From: Nocardioides sp. 503
GTDB lineage: Bacteria > Actinomycetota > Actinomycetes > Propionibacteriales > Nocardioidaceae
Direction of reading: 5' to 3'
Assembly: GCF_004522095.1 (NCBI RefSeq)
Contig: NZ_SPUI01000002.1
Span: 372,001-436,000, forward strand
DNA length: 64,000 nt
The stretch's first letter is position 1. Each line of letters starts with the position of its first letter. The translations under genes were made by a program, and so were the position numbers. Under the pieces are notes generated by a model, which saw nothing but the letters and a program-made list of their open reading frames with translations, was not told where the DNA came from and did not search any database. Positions 7,611 to 15,742 of this stretch are shown piece after piece.

Positions 7611-8219
7611 CTAGCGACGGGGATGCAGCAGCTGCGGGAAGGCGCGGTGCACCTCGGCGGCGATCAGCGCGACCAGCGTGGTCTTGACGACGTCACCGAT
7701 CCAGAACGGCGCGTCGTAGCCGACCGCGTCGGACCAGGGCACGTCGAAGAACAGCTTCATGCCGGCGATGCCCATCGGGTGGATGACGAGCACGCTGCCG
7801 GCCAGGGAGCACAGGAACACGAACACCGCGCGGGTCTTGCGCTCGCGCCCGGCGACGTAGGCGACCAGGAAACCGGCTAGGGCGGCGGCCAGGGGGAACG
7901 ACCACAGGTAGCCGGCGCTGGCGCCCGTGAAGACCCCGAGGCCCGAGGAGTGCTCGGCGAAGACCGGCAGCCCGATGGCGCCGAGACCGAGGTAGAGGGC
8001 GGCGGCGAGGAAGCCCCGCACGGGGCCGAGCAGGCACCCGCCGAGCATGATCGCCAGGCTCTGCAGGGTGATCGGGACGCCGGAGCCGCCGACCGGCACC
8101 GACCCGACGTACGCACAGGCCGAGGTGAGCGCCGCGAACGCCGCCACGAGGGCGAGGTCGGTGGTGCTGAAGCGCGGTCGTCGCTCCGTGCCGGTCTCGG
8201 GGGTGTCGGTCATGCTCAT
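7611..8219 (-). CDS. bioY: Biotin transporter substrate-binding (S) component
   Basis: A 202-residue BioY protein that binds biotin in the membrane. It has about six hydrophobic helices and the family motifs VPITLQSLAIMLGGCLLGP and YLGLGAIGLPVFA. The upstream region carries two BioQ-type palindromes and a divergent TetR gene. Together with bioM and bioN it makes an ECF importer; no biotin synthesis genes are in the window. Confidence 0.93.
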   Translation of the reverse strand: MSMTDTPETGTERRPRFSTTDLALVAAFAALTSACAYVGSVPVGGSGVPITLQSLAIMLGGCLLGPVRGFLAAALYLGLGAIGLPVFAEHSSGLGVFTGASAGYLWSFPLAAALAGFLVAYVAGRERKTRAVFVFLCSLAGSVLVIHPMGIAGMKLFFDVPWSDAVGYDAPFWIGDVVKTTLVALIAAEVHRAFPQLLHPRR

Positions 8220-8243
8220 GCCTGCGTCCTCGCGGTCCGCACC

Positions 8244-8271
8244 TGAACGGTGGTCAGGTGAACGGCGTTCA
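8244..8271. promoter_or_regulatory. Two BioQ-type operators between bioY and bioQ
   Basis: TGAACGGCGTTCA (8259-8271) is a perfect TGAAC-N3-GTTCA palindrome and TGAACGGTGGTCA (8244-8256) is an imperfect copy 15 bp away. This agrees closely with the 13-bp BioQ box reported for Corynebacterium and mycobacteria. The sites lie between the divergent bioY and TetR starts, just upstream of TAGGGT (8275-8280), a likely -10 box for the regulator. Confidence 0.75.
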
Positions 8272-8290
8272 GGTTAGGGTGTGCGCGCCG

Positions 8291-8890
8291 ATGCCGTCAA
8301 CGAGAGGGGCCAGCGACGTGCGCCACCACCGCCAGGACGTGGTCGACCGGGCGATCGACGTCCTCGACCGCTACGGCCTCTCCGACCTGACGATGCGCCG
8401 GCTCGGCGCCGAGCTCGGCGTCCAGCCCAGCGCGCTCTACCACCACTTCGCCCACAAGCAGAGCCTGCTCGCGGCGGTCGCCGACGAGATTCTGGAGCGC
8501 GGCGCACGTCCCGTGCCGGAGCGTCGCTGGGACGCGCGCGTGGTCGCGGTCTGCGGGCAGCTGCGCGACGCGATGCTGGCCTACCGCGACGGCGCCGACC
8601 TGGTGGCCACGGTGCACGCCTTCGGCCTCGGTGCCGCCGCGCCGTACGACGCACTGCTGGCCGCCCTCGCCGACGGCGGCTTCCCGGCCGACCTGTCGCG
8701 CACCGCGGCGCGCACGCTGCTGCACTTCGTCTTCGGGCACGCCATCGACGAGCAGACCCACCTCCAGGCCGGCAGCGCCGGCGCGATCGACGACGAGCCC
8801 CGCGACGCCAGCGACTTCGACCTCGGCCTCGCGCTGGTCGTCGACGGCATCCGGCTGCGCCAGCCCACGGACCTGCACCAGCCGCTGTAG
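8291..8890 (+). CDS. bioQ: TetR-family biotin regulator
   Basis: A 199-residue TetR protein with an N-terminal helix-turn-helix (AIDVLDRYGLSDLTMRRLG, then AELGVQPSALYHHF) and a TetR_C-like ligand domain. Divergence from bioY and the paired TGAAC-N3-GTTCA sites identify it as BioQ, the actinobacterial repressor of biotin uptake and synthesis genes. ATG 8291 fits a leaderless mRNA from TAGGGT (8275-8280). A GTG at 8318 with GAGAGGGG 8 nt upstream is a good alternative and would still keep the whole helix-turn-helix. BioQ is thought to sense biotin status indirectly. Confidence 0.8.
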   Translation: MPSTRGASDVRHHRQDVVDRAIDVLDRYGLSDLTMRRLGAELGVQPSALYHHFAHKQSLLAAVADEILERGARPVPERRWDARVVAVCGQLRDAMLAYRDGADLVATVHAFGLGAAAPYDALLAALADGGFPADLSRTAARTLLHFVFGHAIDEQTHLQAGSAGAIDDEPRDASDFDLGLALVVDGIRLRQPTDLHQPL

Positions 8891-8896
8891 TCGGGC

Positions 8897-9163
8897 TCAG
8901 ACCTCGACGCGCCCGCCGCTGCGCCAGTAGACGCCTTCCTCGCGGGTCAGGAAGTCGCCCTCGACGAGGTAGCGGCGCAGGGCGGCGTGGTCGGGGTGGA
9001 AGCGGTTCAGGATCTCGTTGACGTCCGCCTCCGGGTAGCTGCGGCCGATCTCGAAGGACTGGGCGAGGTGGTCGAGGACGACGCGCAGCTTGGCCTGCTT
9101 GCTGGGGATCGTCCGCAGTCGGCCGTCGGCGTCGAGGAAGTTGGCGAGCACGCGTGAGTCCAC
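8897..9163 (-). CDS. DUF2087 domain protein
   Basis: An 88-residue protein that is almost all one DUF2087 domain, usually annotated as a putative transcriptional regulator. Recognisable segments are KLRVVLDHLAQSFEIGRSY, then EADVNEILNRFHPDHAALRR and the C-terminal REEGVYWRSGG. The fold is expected to be a small winged helix. It lies 10 bp beyond the siderophore synthetase gene in the same direction and may be the last gene of that operon, although nothing links it to iron. Its 3' end converges with bioQ. Confidence 0.85.
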   Translation of the reverse strand: MDSRVLANFLDADGRLRTIPSKQAKLRVVLDHLAQSFEIGRSYPEADVNEILNRFHPDHAALRRYLVEGDFLTREEGVYWRSGGRVEV

Positions 9164-9173
9164 GTCACCACTG

Positions 9174-10979
9174 TCACACGCCCGGGCGCCACCGCGCGAT
9201 CGGATTCTCCAACGTGCCGGCGTACATCAGCGACTGCGCCTGGTCGCTGAGGTCGACCATCTCGAGGGTGTTGCGCAGCTGGAGCCGGTTGAGGCAGCTG
9301 TGGTCGAACTCCGCCCGGAACAGGTCGTACGCCGCCACGGCGGCGCCCAGCCGGGGGTGCTCGGCCTCGTGGTCGGCGACGCAGCGGGCGACCTCGGCCC
9401 AGAAGTCGTCCTGGTCGAGCACGCCGTCGGTGTGCAGGATCGCGGCGAGGTGGCGCAGCACGCCGTCGAACACGTCGGTGAGCAGCGCCAGCGCCTTGAC
9501 GTCGTCGCTGACCTTCACGCGGACGCGCTCCACGTCGGGCGGCAACGGCTGCTCGCCCATCACGGCGACCTCCTCGCCGATGTCCTTCATCAGCGCGCGC
9601 ACCACCACGCCGTCGCGCAGCACGAGGACGAGGTTCTCGCCGTGCGGCATGAACGCCAGGTCGTGCGCGAGCAGGCAGTGCACGATCGGTCGGACGTAGG
9701 CCCGCAGGTAGGACCGCACCCAGGTCGCGGCGTCCAGCCCGGACGCCTCGACGAGCGCCGCCGCCAGCGAGCGGCCGTCGGCGTCGCGGTGCAGCAGTGA
9801 GGCCATCGTCGCCAGCCGCTCGCCATCGCGCACTCGAGGGAGCGGGCTCTCGCGCCAGAGCGCGGCCAGCATCTTCTGGTAGGGCGAGCGGACGCCGTGG
9901 GTGTGGGCCAGATCGTGGAAGGCGTCGCCGGTGTAGCCGATCGCGGCGTGCTCGCGCAGCACCCCGAAGCCGCACCCCTGCAACGTCTCGTCACCCTCGA
10001 CCACGGCGGCGACCCAGTCGTTGATCGCAGGCGTGGGGCCCATGTAGCCCGGCGACAGGCCGCGCAGGAAGCCCATGTTCTGGATCGCGAGCGCGGTCTT
10101 CACATAGCTGCGCCGCGGGTCGCTCACGTTGAAGAACGTCCGGATCGACTGCTGCGCGCGGTAGTCGTCAGGCCCCTCGCCGAGCGGCACCAGGTCGCGC
10201 CGCGCCACGTCGGGCGCGAACGTCACGGCGACCTTGTCGGTCCACTGCCACGGGTGCAGCGGCAGGTAGAGGTAGTCGGCCGGGTCCAGCCCCAGCTCGC
10301 TCAGCCGTCCCTCGAACGCCGCGCGCGTCCCGGCCGCGAGCTCGGCGCCGTACAGGCTCCCCTCGGTGAGCCCGGCGCCGAGCGAGAGCCGCGTATGCGC
10401 GCGCCGCGCGGCCACCCACACGAGCCGCAGCCGCGACCCGGTCTCGGGGGCGTAGGCCTCGAAGTCGTCCAGGCCGTAGCCCACGCGGCCGTTGTTGGCG
10501 ATGAACGACGGGTGTCCCTCCGTCATGGCCGCCTCGATCTCCTGGTAGTCGGCCTCCACCAGGTCGGCGGCGCTCGCGGTGTGGTGGTACCGCTTCCAGG
10601 CGGCGCTCGCGAGGGTGGCGGCGAGCTCCTCGAGGTACGTCGGCAGCAGCTGGTCGGGGATGCCCAGCCGCTCGGCCATCTCGACGACGAACGCCTGCAC
10701 GTCGAGCGCGGCCGGCTCGCCGTCCACGGTCCGCTCGATGCTGGCCTCGTCCACGGCCCAGTGGTCGAGCGCCAGTCGCTGCGCGCGGAAGGAGTACGTC
10801 GTCGTGCGCGACGGCGTCGTCAGCACGTACTCCGTGGGTCGAGGAGGGCCCTCCGGGGCCCGTCTCGACACCTCCGGCGCCAGCAGCCGCTCGTGGGAGA
10901 GCTCCGCGATCGCCTTGGCGACCAGGTGCCGCTGGGCGGCGGCGAGGGTGTCGGGGTTCAGGTGGTCGGCGGCGATCAC
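9174..10979 (-). CDS. desD: IucA/IucC-family siderophore synthetase (DesD-like)
   Basis: A 601-residue NRPS-independent siderophore synthetase that adenylates a carboxylate and condenses it with a hydroxamate amine, in desferrioxamine-type pathways joining N-hydroxy-N-succinyl-cadaverine units. Family motifs include GHPSFIANNGRVGYGLDD, LPLHPWQW, RTFFNVSDP, KTALAIQNMGFLRGLSP and, late in the protein, FMPHGENLVLVL. The GTG start overlaps the acyltransferase stop (GTGA). Residues about 36-49 (EVSRRAPEGPPRPT) are encoded by an in-frame REP-like repeat and look like an added loop. The exact product cannot be decided from sequence. Confidence 0.9.
   Translation of the reverse strand: MIAADHLNPDTLAAAQRHLVAKAIAELSHERLLAPEVSRRAPEGPPRPTEYVLTTPSRTTTYSFRAQRLALDHWAVDEASIERTVDGEPAALDVQAFVVEMAERLGIPDQLLPTYLEELAATLASAAWKRYHHTASAADLVEADYQEIEAAMTEGHPSFIANNGRVGYGLDDFEAYAPETGSRLRLVWVAARRAHTRLSLGAGLTEGSLYGAELAAGTRAAFEGRLSELGLDPADYLYLPLHPWQWTDKVAVTFAPDVARRDLVPLGEGPDDYRAQQSIRTFFNVSDPRRSYVKTALAIQNMGFLRGLSPGYMGPTPAINDWVAAVVEGDETLQGCGFGVLREHAAIGYTGDAFHDLAHTHGVRSPYQKMLAALWRESPLPRVRDGERLATMASLLHRDADGRSLAAALVEASGLDAATWVRSYLRAYVRPIVHCLLAHDLAFMPHGENLVLVLRDGVVVRALMKDIGEEVAVMGEQPLPPDVERVRVKVSDDVKALALLTDVFDGVLRHLAAILHTDGVLDQDDFWAEVARCVADHEAEHPRLGAAVAAYDLFRAEFDHSCLNRLQLRNTLEMVDLSDQAQSLMYAGTLENPIARWRPGV
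10834..10872. repeat. REP-like palindrome inside the siderophore synthetase gene
   Basis: This stretch has the shape GTGGGTCGAGGAGG ... CCGTCTCGACACC, with inverted arms around a GC-rich loop. It shares the TCGAGGAGG and GTCTCGA arms with five other copies in the window. Here it is read through as coding sequence for residues 36-49 without breaking the frame. Confidence 0.65.
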
Positions 10980-11515
10980 GAGGGCACCCCGCGCAGCAGG
11001 TCGGAGGCGAGGAACGCCTCGCGCGTGCAGAACGACAGCGCGGCGTCCTTGCTCGGCAGCGTGACGATGCGCTCGACCTCGAAGCCGGCCAGCGCGTTGA
11101 GCACCAGGATCCTGTCGTTGCGCACGTCGGGGTCGACGACCACGCGACGCACCCCGTCGTCGGCGAAGCAGTGCTCCATCACCGCGCGGAACACCCGGCG
11201 CGTGAAGCCCGCCACCGGGGTGTCGGTGGGCGCGACGAGCACGTGCATCCCGAGGTCGCCGTCGCGGAGCTCGGGCAGGTCCGCCAGCAGCGAGTGGGCG
11301 GGGTCGTAGGTCTCGGCGAGGAACGCCGGCTCGCCGTCGACGCGGCCCAGCCACGCGTGGTGGTGCGGGTCGTCGCCGATCTGCGCGTACTCCCGCGCGA
11401 CGTCCTCGACGCTCGCGTCGGGCATCTCCCAGTAGACCGAGCCGGGGTGCGTGACCCAGGCGTGCAGCCGGGCGAGGTGCGGCTCGAGCTCGAGCGCCTC
11501 GATCGTGACGATCAT
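10976..11515 (-). CDS. desC: Siderophore acyltransferase, GNAT fold (DesC-like)
   Basis: A 179-residue protein of the AlcB/IucB/RhbD-type acyltransferase family, which acylates the hydroxylated diamine from acetyl- or succinyl-CoA to give the hydroxamate. The family signature HAWVTHPGSVYWEM is near the N terminus, and the GNAT core continues through GMHVLVAPTDTPVAGFTRRV and VVVDPDVRNDRILVLN. It overlaps both neighbours by four bases, placing it third in the four-gene operon. The acyl donor (acetyl or succinyl) is not resolvable. Confidence 0.88.
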   Translation of the reverse strand: MIVTIEALELEPHLARLHAWVTHPGSVYWEMPDASVEDVAREYAQIGDDPHHHAWLGRVDGEPAFLAETYDPAHSLLADLPELRDGDLGMHVLVAPTDTPVAGFTRRVFRAVMEHCFADDGVRRVVVDPDVRNDRILVLNALAGFEVERIVTLPSKDAALSFCTREAFLASDLLRGVPS

Positions 11516-12846
11516 CGTGCCCTCCTCAGGTGGTCGGGGACGCCGAAGCTCTGCACGGCGATCCGCTTCTCGACGGGGTAGACCTCGCGGCCGGTGACCG
11601 CGGCGACGATGACCGAGTTGCGGTAGGCGCCCATGCCGAGGTCGGGCGCGACGAAGCCGTGGGTGTGCTCCTCGGCGTTCTGCACGAAGATCTCCTGACC
11701 CGTGTGGTCGACGGCGTAGGACGCGTCGGCGACGTAGCGTCCCTCAGCATCCCACCGGATCCGGTCGCGCACGCCGTCCAGGAACGCCGGCACCTGCGCG
11801 GCGTACCCGGTCGCGAGCACGAGCCCCTGCGTGCGCAGGCCGAAGTGCTCGTCGGTCTCGTGGTGGTGCAGGTCGAGGTCGTACGCCGCACCGTCCCAGG
11901 CCGCGCCGGTCACCTCGGTGTTGGTGACCATCGTGGTGCGCGGGCCGTCGCCGGTGACCCGCTGCTGGTAGTGCAGGTCGAAGATCGCGTCCACCAGGTC
12001 GCCGCTGATCCCCTTGTAGAGCGAGCGCTGCTCGCGCAGCAGCCGCGCGCGGGTGAGCTGGGGCAGGTCCTGGAAGTAGGAGGTGTACTCCGGTGACGTC
12101 ATCTCCAGCGTCAGCTTGGTGTACTCCATCGGGAAGAAGCGCGGGCTGCGCGTCAGCCAGGTCAGCGCGTAGCCGTGCGCGGGCGCCTCGGTGAGCAGGT
12201 CGAGGTAGATCTCCGCCGCGCTCTGCCCGCTGCCCACGATCGTGATGGACTCCAGCGCCTGCAGCTCCGCCTTCCGCGACAGGTAGTCCGAGGAGTGCAG
12301 CGCCACGCCGCCGGAGGTTGAGGAGGGACGAAGTCCCGTCTCGAAACCCCTCGAGCCGGGCACCACCCCGGCCAACGCCTCCGGGACCCGCGGCTGCGTG
12401 CCGGTGCCGAGCACCAGCCGCCGACCGCGGTGCGCCTCGCCGGTGCTCGTGGTGACGACGTACGACGACCCGCGGTCGTCCTCGACGTGCTCGACGCCCA
12501 CGACGGACTGCCCGAACCGCACGCTCGGGAGCCGCTCGGCCGCCCAGCGGCAGTAGTCGTCGTACTCGCGGCGCAGCGGGTAGAAGGACTCGCGGATGTA
12601 GAAGGGGTAGAGGTTGCCGGTCTCCTTGAGGTAGCTCAGGAAGGACCAGCGCGAGGTCGGGTCGGCCATCGTCACCAGGTCGGCGAGGAAGGGCACCTGC
12701 AACGTCGCGTCGTCGAGCATCATCCCGGGGTGCCAGGCCAGCTCGTCGCGCGCCTCGAGGAAGAGCGTGTCGAGGTCGAGGGGGTCGGTGAGGCAGGCCA
12801 GCCCGAGGTTGAACGGGCCGACGCCGATGCCGATGACGTCGCGCAT
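11512..12846 (-). CDS. desB: Lysine/cadaverine N-hydroxylase (DesB-like)
   Basis: A 444-residue flavin-dependent N-monooxygenase of the IucD/PvdA/DesB family, which hydroxylates the primary amine that becomes the hydroxamate. It has the FAD motif GIGVGPFNLGLA at the N terminus, the family WHPGMMLDDATLQVPFLADL segment, the NADPH motif IVGSGQSAAEIYLDLL (about residues 203-218) and ATGY near the C terminus. ATG 12846 overlaps the decarboxylase stop by one base. Residues about 166-177 (GFETGLRPSSTS region) are encoded by an in-frame REP-like repeat just before the NADPH domain. Confidence 0.92.
   Translation of the reverse strand: MRDVIGIGVGPFNLGLACLTDPLDLDTLFLEARDELAWHPGMMLDDATLQVPFLADLVTMADPTSRWSFLSYLKETGNLYPFYIRESFYPLRREYDDYCRWAAERLPSVRFGQSVVGVEHVEDDRGSSYVVTTSTGEAHRGRRLVLGTGTQPRVPEALAGVVPGSRGFETGLRPSSTSGGVALHSSDYLSRKAELQALESITIVGSGQSAAEIYLDLLTEAPAHGYALTWLTRSPRFFPMEYTKLTLEMTSPEYTSYFQDLPQLTRARLLREQRSLYKGISGDLVDAIFDLHYQQRVTGDGPRTTMVTNTEVTGAAWDGAAYDLDLHHHETDEHFGLRTQGLVLATGYAAQVPAFLDGVRDRIRWDAEGRYVADASYAVDHTGQEIFVQNAEEHTHGFVAPDLGMGAYRNSVIVAAVTGREVYPVEKRIAVQSFGVPDHLRRAR
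12316..12350. repeat. REP-like palindrome inside the N-hydroxylase gene
   Basis: This is a compact copy with arms GGTTGAGGAGGGAC and GTCCCGTCTCGAAACC around a short loop. It is inserted in frame in the N-hydroxylase gene and adds about twelve residues between the FAD and NADPH regions. Same family as the copies at 10834, 14386, 15973, 20946 and 29252. Confidence 0.65.
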
Positions 12847-14312
12847 CACGCGACCACCGGCGCGGGCGCCTGCTCGCGGGCCAGCTCGTCGCCGAGCGAG
12901 ACGATCCGCGCGCAGATGCCCAGCACGTCCTCCGGCGTCGCCATCGGGTTGAGCAGCGTGAGCTTGAGCCACGCGCGGCCGGACACCTTGGTCGCGGCGA
13001 TCATCGCGGCGCCGCTCTCGTAGAGCGCGGTGCGGACGCGCGGCACGAGCAGGTCGGCCCGGTCCTCCGAGAGGCCCTCGGGGCGGTAGCGGAACACCAC
13101 GGTGCTCAGCTGCGGCGTCGCCGCGACCTCGAGCGCGGGGTCGGCGTCGAGCCGCACGGCGACCTCCCGTGCCAGGTCGATGACCGTGTCGACGTACTCG
13201 CCGATGCGGTCCGGGCCCATGACCCGCAGCGTCAGCCACAGCTTCAGCGCGTCGAAGCGCCGGGTCGTCTGGAGGCTCTTGTCGACCTGGTTGGGGTGCT
13301 CGGCATCCTTCGGGTTGAGGTAGTCGGCGTGCCACGTCACGTGGCCCAGGTGCGCGCCGTCGCGCACGAGCAGCGCGCTCGAGGACACCGGCTGGAACCA
13401 CGTCTTGTGGAAGTCGACGGTCACCGAGTCGGCCTGGTCGATCCCGTCGAGCAGGTGGCGTCGCGTGGTCGAGGCGAGCAGCCCGCCGCCGTACGCCGCG
13501 TCGACGTGGCACCACGCGCCGTACAGCTCGCTGAGGGCGGCGACCGTGCGCAGCGGGTCGATCGCGCCGAAGTCGGTGGTGCCGGCGGTGGCCACCACCG
13601 CCATCGGCACCAGCCCGGCGGAGGTGGCGTCGGCCAGGGCCTTGCCGAGCGCGCCGACGTCCATGCGGCGCTCGCCGTCGACCGGCACCGTCACGACCGC
13701 GTCGTCGCCGAGCCCGAGGATCCGCGCGGCCTTCTGGACGCTGAAGTGCCCGTCGACCGAGGCGAAGACCCGCAGGCGGCGCGGCTCGGCGCCCGTCGCG
13801 GCGAGGGCGCGGTCGCGGGCGAGGAGCAGCGCCTGGAGGTTGGACTGCGAGCCGCCGCTGGTGAAGATGCCGTCGGCCTGCGGCGCGAAACCGATCCGGC
13901 CGTTGGTCCAGTCGACGAGGTGCCGCTCGACGAACGTCCCGCCGACGGACTGGTCGAAGGTGTCGAGGCTGGAGTTGACCGCCGACACGAACACCTCGGC
14001 CAGCAGCGCGGGGATCACGACCGGGCAGTTGAGGTGGGCGGCGTACGTCGGGTCGTGGAACCACACCGCGTCATCGAGGTAGAGCCGGCTCATCTCCGCC
14101 AGCGCGAGGTCGGCGTCCTCCAGCGGCCGGTCCAGGTCGACGTCCGCGACCGCCTTGGCCGCGTGCTCGGGCGACGTCCCCGTCGACGGGCCGGTCAGCG
14201 TGCGCATCGTGGCGGCGAGGTGGTCGACACCCCGGCGCATGGTGTCGGCGTAGGCGTCGACGTGCTGCGGGTGGAACACGTGGGAGAGCGGGTGCACAGC
14301 GGGGACGGCCAC
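12846..14312 (-). CDS. desA: PLP-dependent lysine decarboxylase (DesA-like)
   Basis: A 488-residue group II pyridoxal-phosphate decarboxylase. In this operon it probably converts lysine to cadaverine for the siderophore. The PLP-binding Lys is in the VDFHKTWFQP motif, with upstream HVDAAYGG and SGGSQSNLQALL motifs of the family. The GTG at 14312 has GGAAGG about 8 nt upstream. An iron box lies 24 bp upstream, so the operon should be induced when iron is low. Close relatives decarboxylate diaminobutyrate or tyrosine, and the lysine assignment comes from context. Confidence 0.88.
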   Translation of the reverse strand: MAVPAVHPLSHVFHPQHVDAYADTMRRGVDHLAATMRTLTGPSTGTSPEHAAKAVADVDLDRPLEDADLALAEMSRLYLDDAVWFHDPTYAAHLNCPVVIPALLAEVFVSAVNSSLDTFDQSVGGTFVERHLVDWTNGRIGFAPQADGIFTSGGSQSNLQALLLARDRALAATGAEPRRLRVFASVDGHFSVQKAARILGLGDDAVVTVPVDGERRMDVGALGKALADATSAGLVPMAVVATAGTTDFGAIDPLRTVAALSELYGAWCHVDAAYGGGLLASTTRRHLLDGIDQADSVTVDFHKTWFQPVSSSALLVRDGAHLGHVTWHADYLNPKDAEHPNQVDKSLQTTRRFDALKLWLTLRVMGPDRIGEYVDTVIDLAREVAVRLDADPALEVAATPQLSTVVFRYRPEGLSEDRADLLVPRVRTALYESGAAMIAATKVSGRAWLKLTLLNPMATPEDVLGICARIVSLGDELAREQAPAPVVA

Positions 14313-14335
14313 CGGTCATCCTTCCGAGCAGAGGA

Positions 14336-14354
14336 TTAGGTAAGGCTCACCTTA
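14336..14354 (-). promoter_or_regulatory. Iron box (IdeR/DmdR-type) for the siderophore operon
   Basis: TTAGGTAAGGCTCACCTTA is a 19-bp imperfect palindrome agreeing at nearly every position with the TTAGGTTAGGCTAACCTAA consensus recognised by iron-loaded IdeR/DmdR1/DtxR. It sits 24 bp upstream of the first siderophore gene, where a bound repressor would block transcription. Confidence 0.88.
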
Positions 14355-14385
14355 CTTGTTTGCGGCAGGTGCGCAACCCGCCGTC

Positions 14386-14427
14386 GTGGGTCGAGGAAGG
14401 CGCGCCAGCGCCTGTCTCGAAACCCAC
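14386..14427. repeat. REP-like palindrome between RT gene and siderophore operon
   Basis: GTGGGTCGAGGAAGG and CTGTCTCGAAACCCAC form inverted arms around a short GC-rich loop. This intergenic copy has the longest perfect outer arm (GTGGGT/ACCCAC) and gives a good model of the element. It ends 5 bp before the stop of the reverse transcriptase gene and could act as its transcription terminator. Confidence 0.7.
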
Positions 14428-14431
14428 CCGC

Positions 14432-15742
14432 TCAGCGGCTCCAGTCGACGGCGTCGTGCACGGCCAGCAGGCGGGCGCCGCGCACCGGGTCGTGCTGGGC
14501 GACCCAGGCGATGCGCCCGCGCAGGTGCTCCTCGAAGGCGGGCACGTCGTGGCGGTTCTGCGAGCTGGGCCCGTGGCGCCGGCAGTTGTGGAGGATGGCG
14601 CGCAGGAGGTCCACGTCGTGGCGGGAGACCCGCGGCCGCTCGTTGACGACGAGGCCGCCCAGGGTCTGCCGGCCGCCGCGCGGCATCACGCCTGTCTTGA
14701 GTGCGTTGAGCTTGAACCCCTCGTCGCGCACGATCTTCTCGACGGCGTCGAGGAGCCGCGAGGTGCCGGTGCCCCATCCGGCGGCGCCGGAGAACGCCAG
14801 GTCGTCGGCGTAGCGGGTGTAGCGGCCGCCCCAGGACCGGGCGAGCGCGGTCAGCCGCACGTCGAGCCCGTACGCCGCCAGGTTGGCCATCGCGGGGGAG
14901 GTGGGTGCGCCCTGCGGGAGGTGCGGCGCGGCCAGTCGTCGGCCCAGCCGCCAGTGGGCGTCGAGGAGCCACTCGTCGGCCGGCCGGGGGACCGCGCGCC
15001 ACGCGGACCGCGGCAGCACGCTGGTGACGAGCCCGGCGAGGCTGTGGGCGACCGGCTCGGGGTAGCCCGCCGAGCGCCAGATCCCGTAGACCCTCGCCAC
15101 CGTGACGCTGGCGAAGAACGCCTCCAGATCGAGCCGGATCACCACGGGCCGGCCGGCGTGCGGTGCGGCGTAGGACCGCACCGAGCCGCCCGGCCGGAAG
15201 CCGCGCGCGGCGTCGTGCGGCGGGATCAGCGACGCGACCTCGTCGAGGAGCTGCCGTTGGATCCGTCGCAGTCTCGGCTTGGGTGCCTCGAGCACGCGGA
15301 TCCCGCCGCTCGCGGCCGTCCGGTGGCTGACCCGGTAGTGCTGCAGTGGGACGACGCCCGTGGAACGCGCGAGTCGCCGCGGGTCGGAGAACCAGTCGAG
15401 CTCCGAGGTCGTGACCCCTAGGAGCTCGGCGAGGTCGCCGGGGTCGTGGAGCTCGGGCAGCCGCCAGCGGTTGCCGAGCATGCGGGTGCCCGGCATCGGC
15501 TGCACGACCGGAGGTGCCCCCAGCGCCTTGTCCGCCGCGGGGCGGGAGCGGATGTTGGTCGCGAGCTCGCGCGGCCGGTCGTACGGCGGCCGGGGGTAGA
15601 GCGACAGGGTCTGGTTGACCAGCGGCTTCAGCCACCGAGGCCGACGGCCCAGGACGACCGCTCCGCTCGCGAGGAGGCCGGCCGGCGTCCACTCGCCTCC
15701 CAGGAACCCGGCCGCGAGCGCCCGGGCGAGGTCCTTCCTCAC
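14432..15742 (-). CDS. Retron-like reverse transcriptase
   Basis: A 436-residue RNA-directed DNA polymerase. Motif 3/A is VIRLDLEAFFASV (about residues 201-213) with the first metal Asp, motif 4/B is LPQGAPTSPAMANLA (275-289), motif 5/C is YADD (311-314) and the thumb-side LGGLVVNERPRV spans 361-372. The retron NAxxH and VTG signatures are replaced by YAAPH (191-195) and LGG (361-363), so it is retron-like but divergent. An N-terminal region of about 140 residues with WxxP- and DRPREL-type motifs matches a family I recall from actinobacteria. GTG 15742 is chosen because upstream codons are arginine-rich and lie in folded non-coding DNA. No effector is directly adjacent; the nearest candidate is the deoxyribosyltransferase-like gene at 18524. 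Confidence 0.85.
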   Translation of the reverse strand: MRKDLARALAAGFLGGEWTPAGLLASGAVVLGRRPRWLKPLVNQTLSLYPRPPYDRPRELATNIRSRPAADKALGAPPVVQPMPGTRMLGNRWRLPELHDPGDLAELLGVTTSELDWFSDPRRLARSTGVVPLQHYRVSHRTAASGGIRVLEAPKPRLRRIQRQLLDEVASLIPPHDAARGFRPGGSVRSYAAPHAGRPVVIRLDLEAFFASVTVARVYGIWRSAGYPEPVAHSLAGLVTSVLPRSAWRAVPRPADEWLLDAHWRLGRRLAAPHLPQGAPTSPAMANLAAYGLDVRLTALARSWGGRYTRYADDLAFSGAAGWGTGTSRLLDAVEKIVRDEGFKLNALKTGVMPRGGRQTLGGLVVNERPRVSRHDVDLLRAILHNCRRHGPSSQNRHDVPAFEEHLRGRIAWVAQHDPVRGARLLAVHDAVDWSR

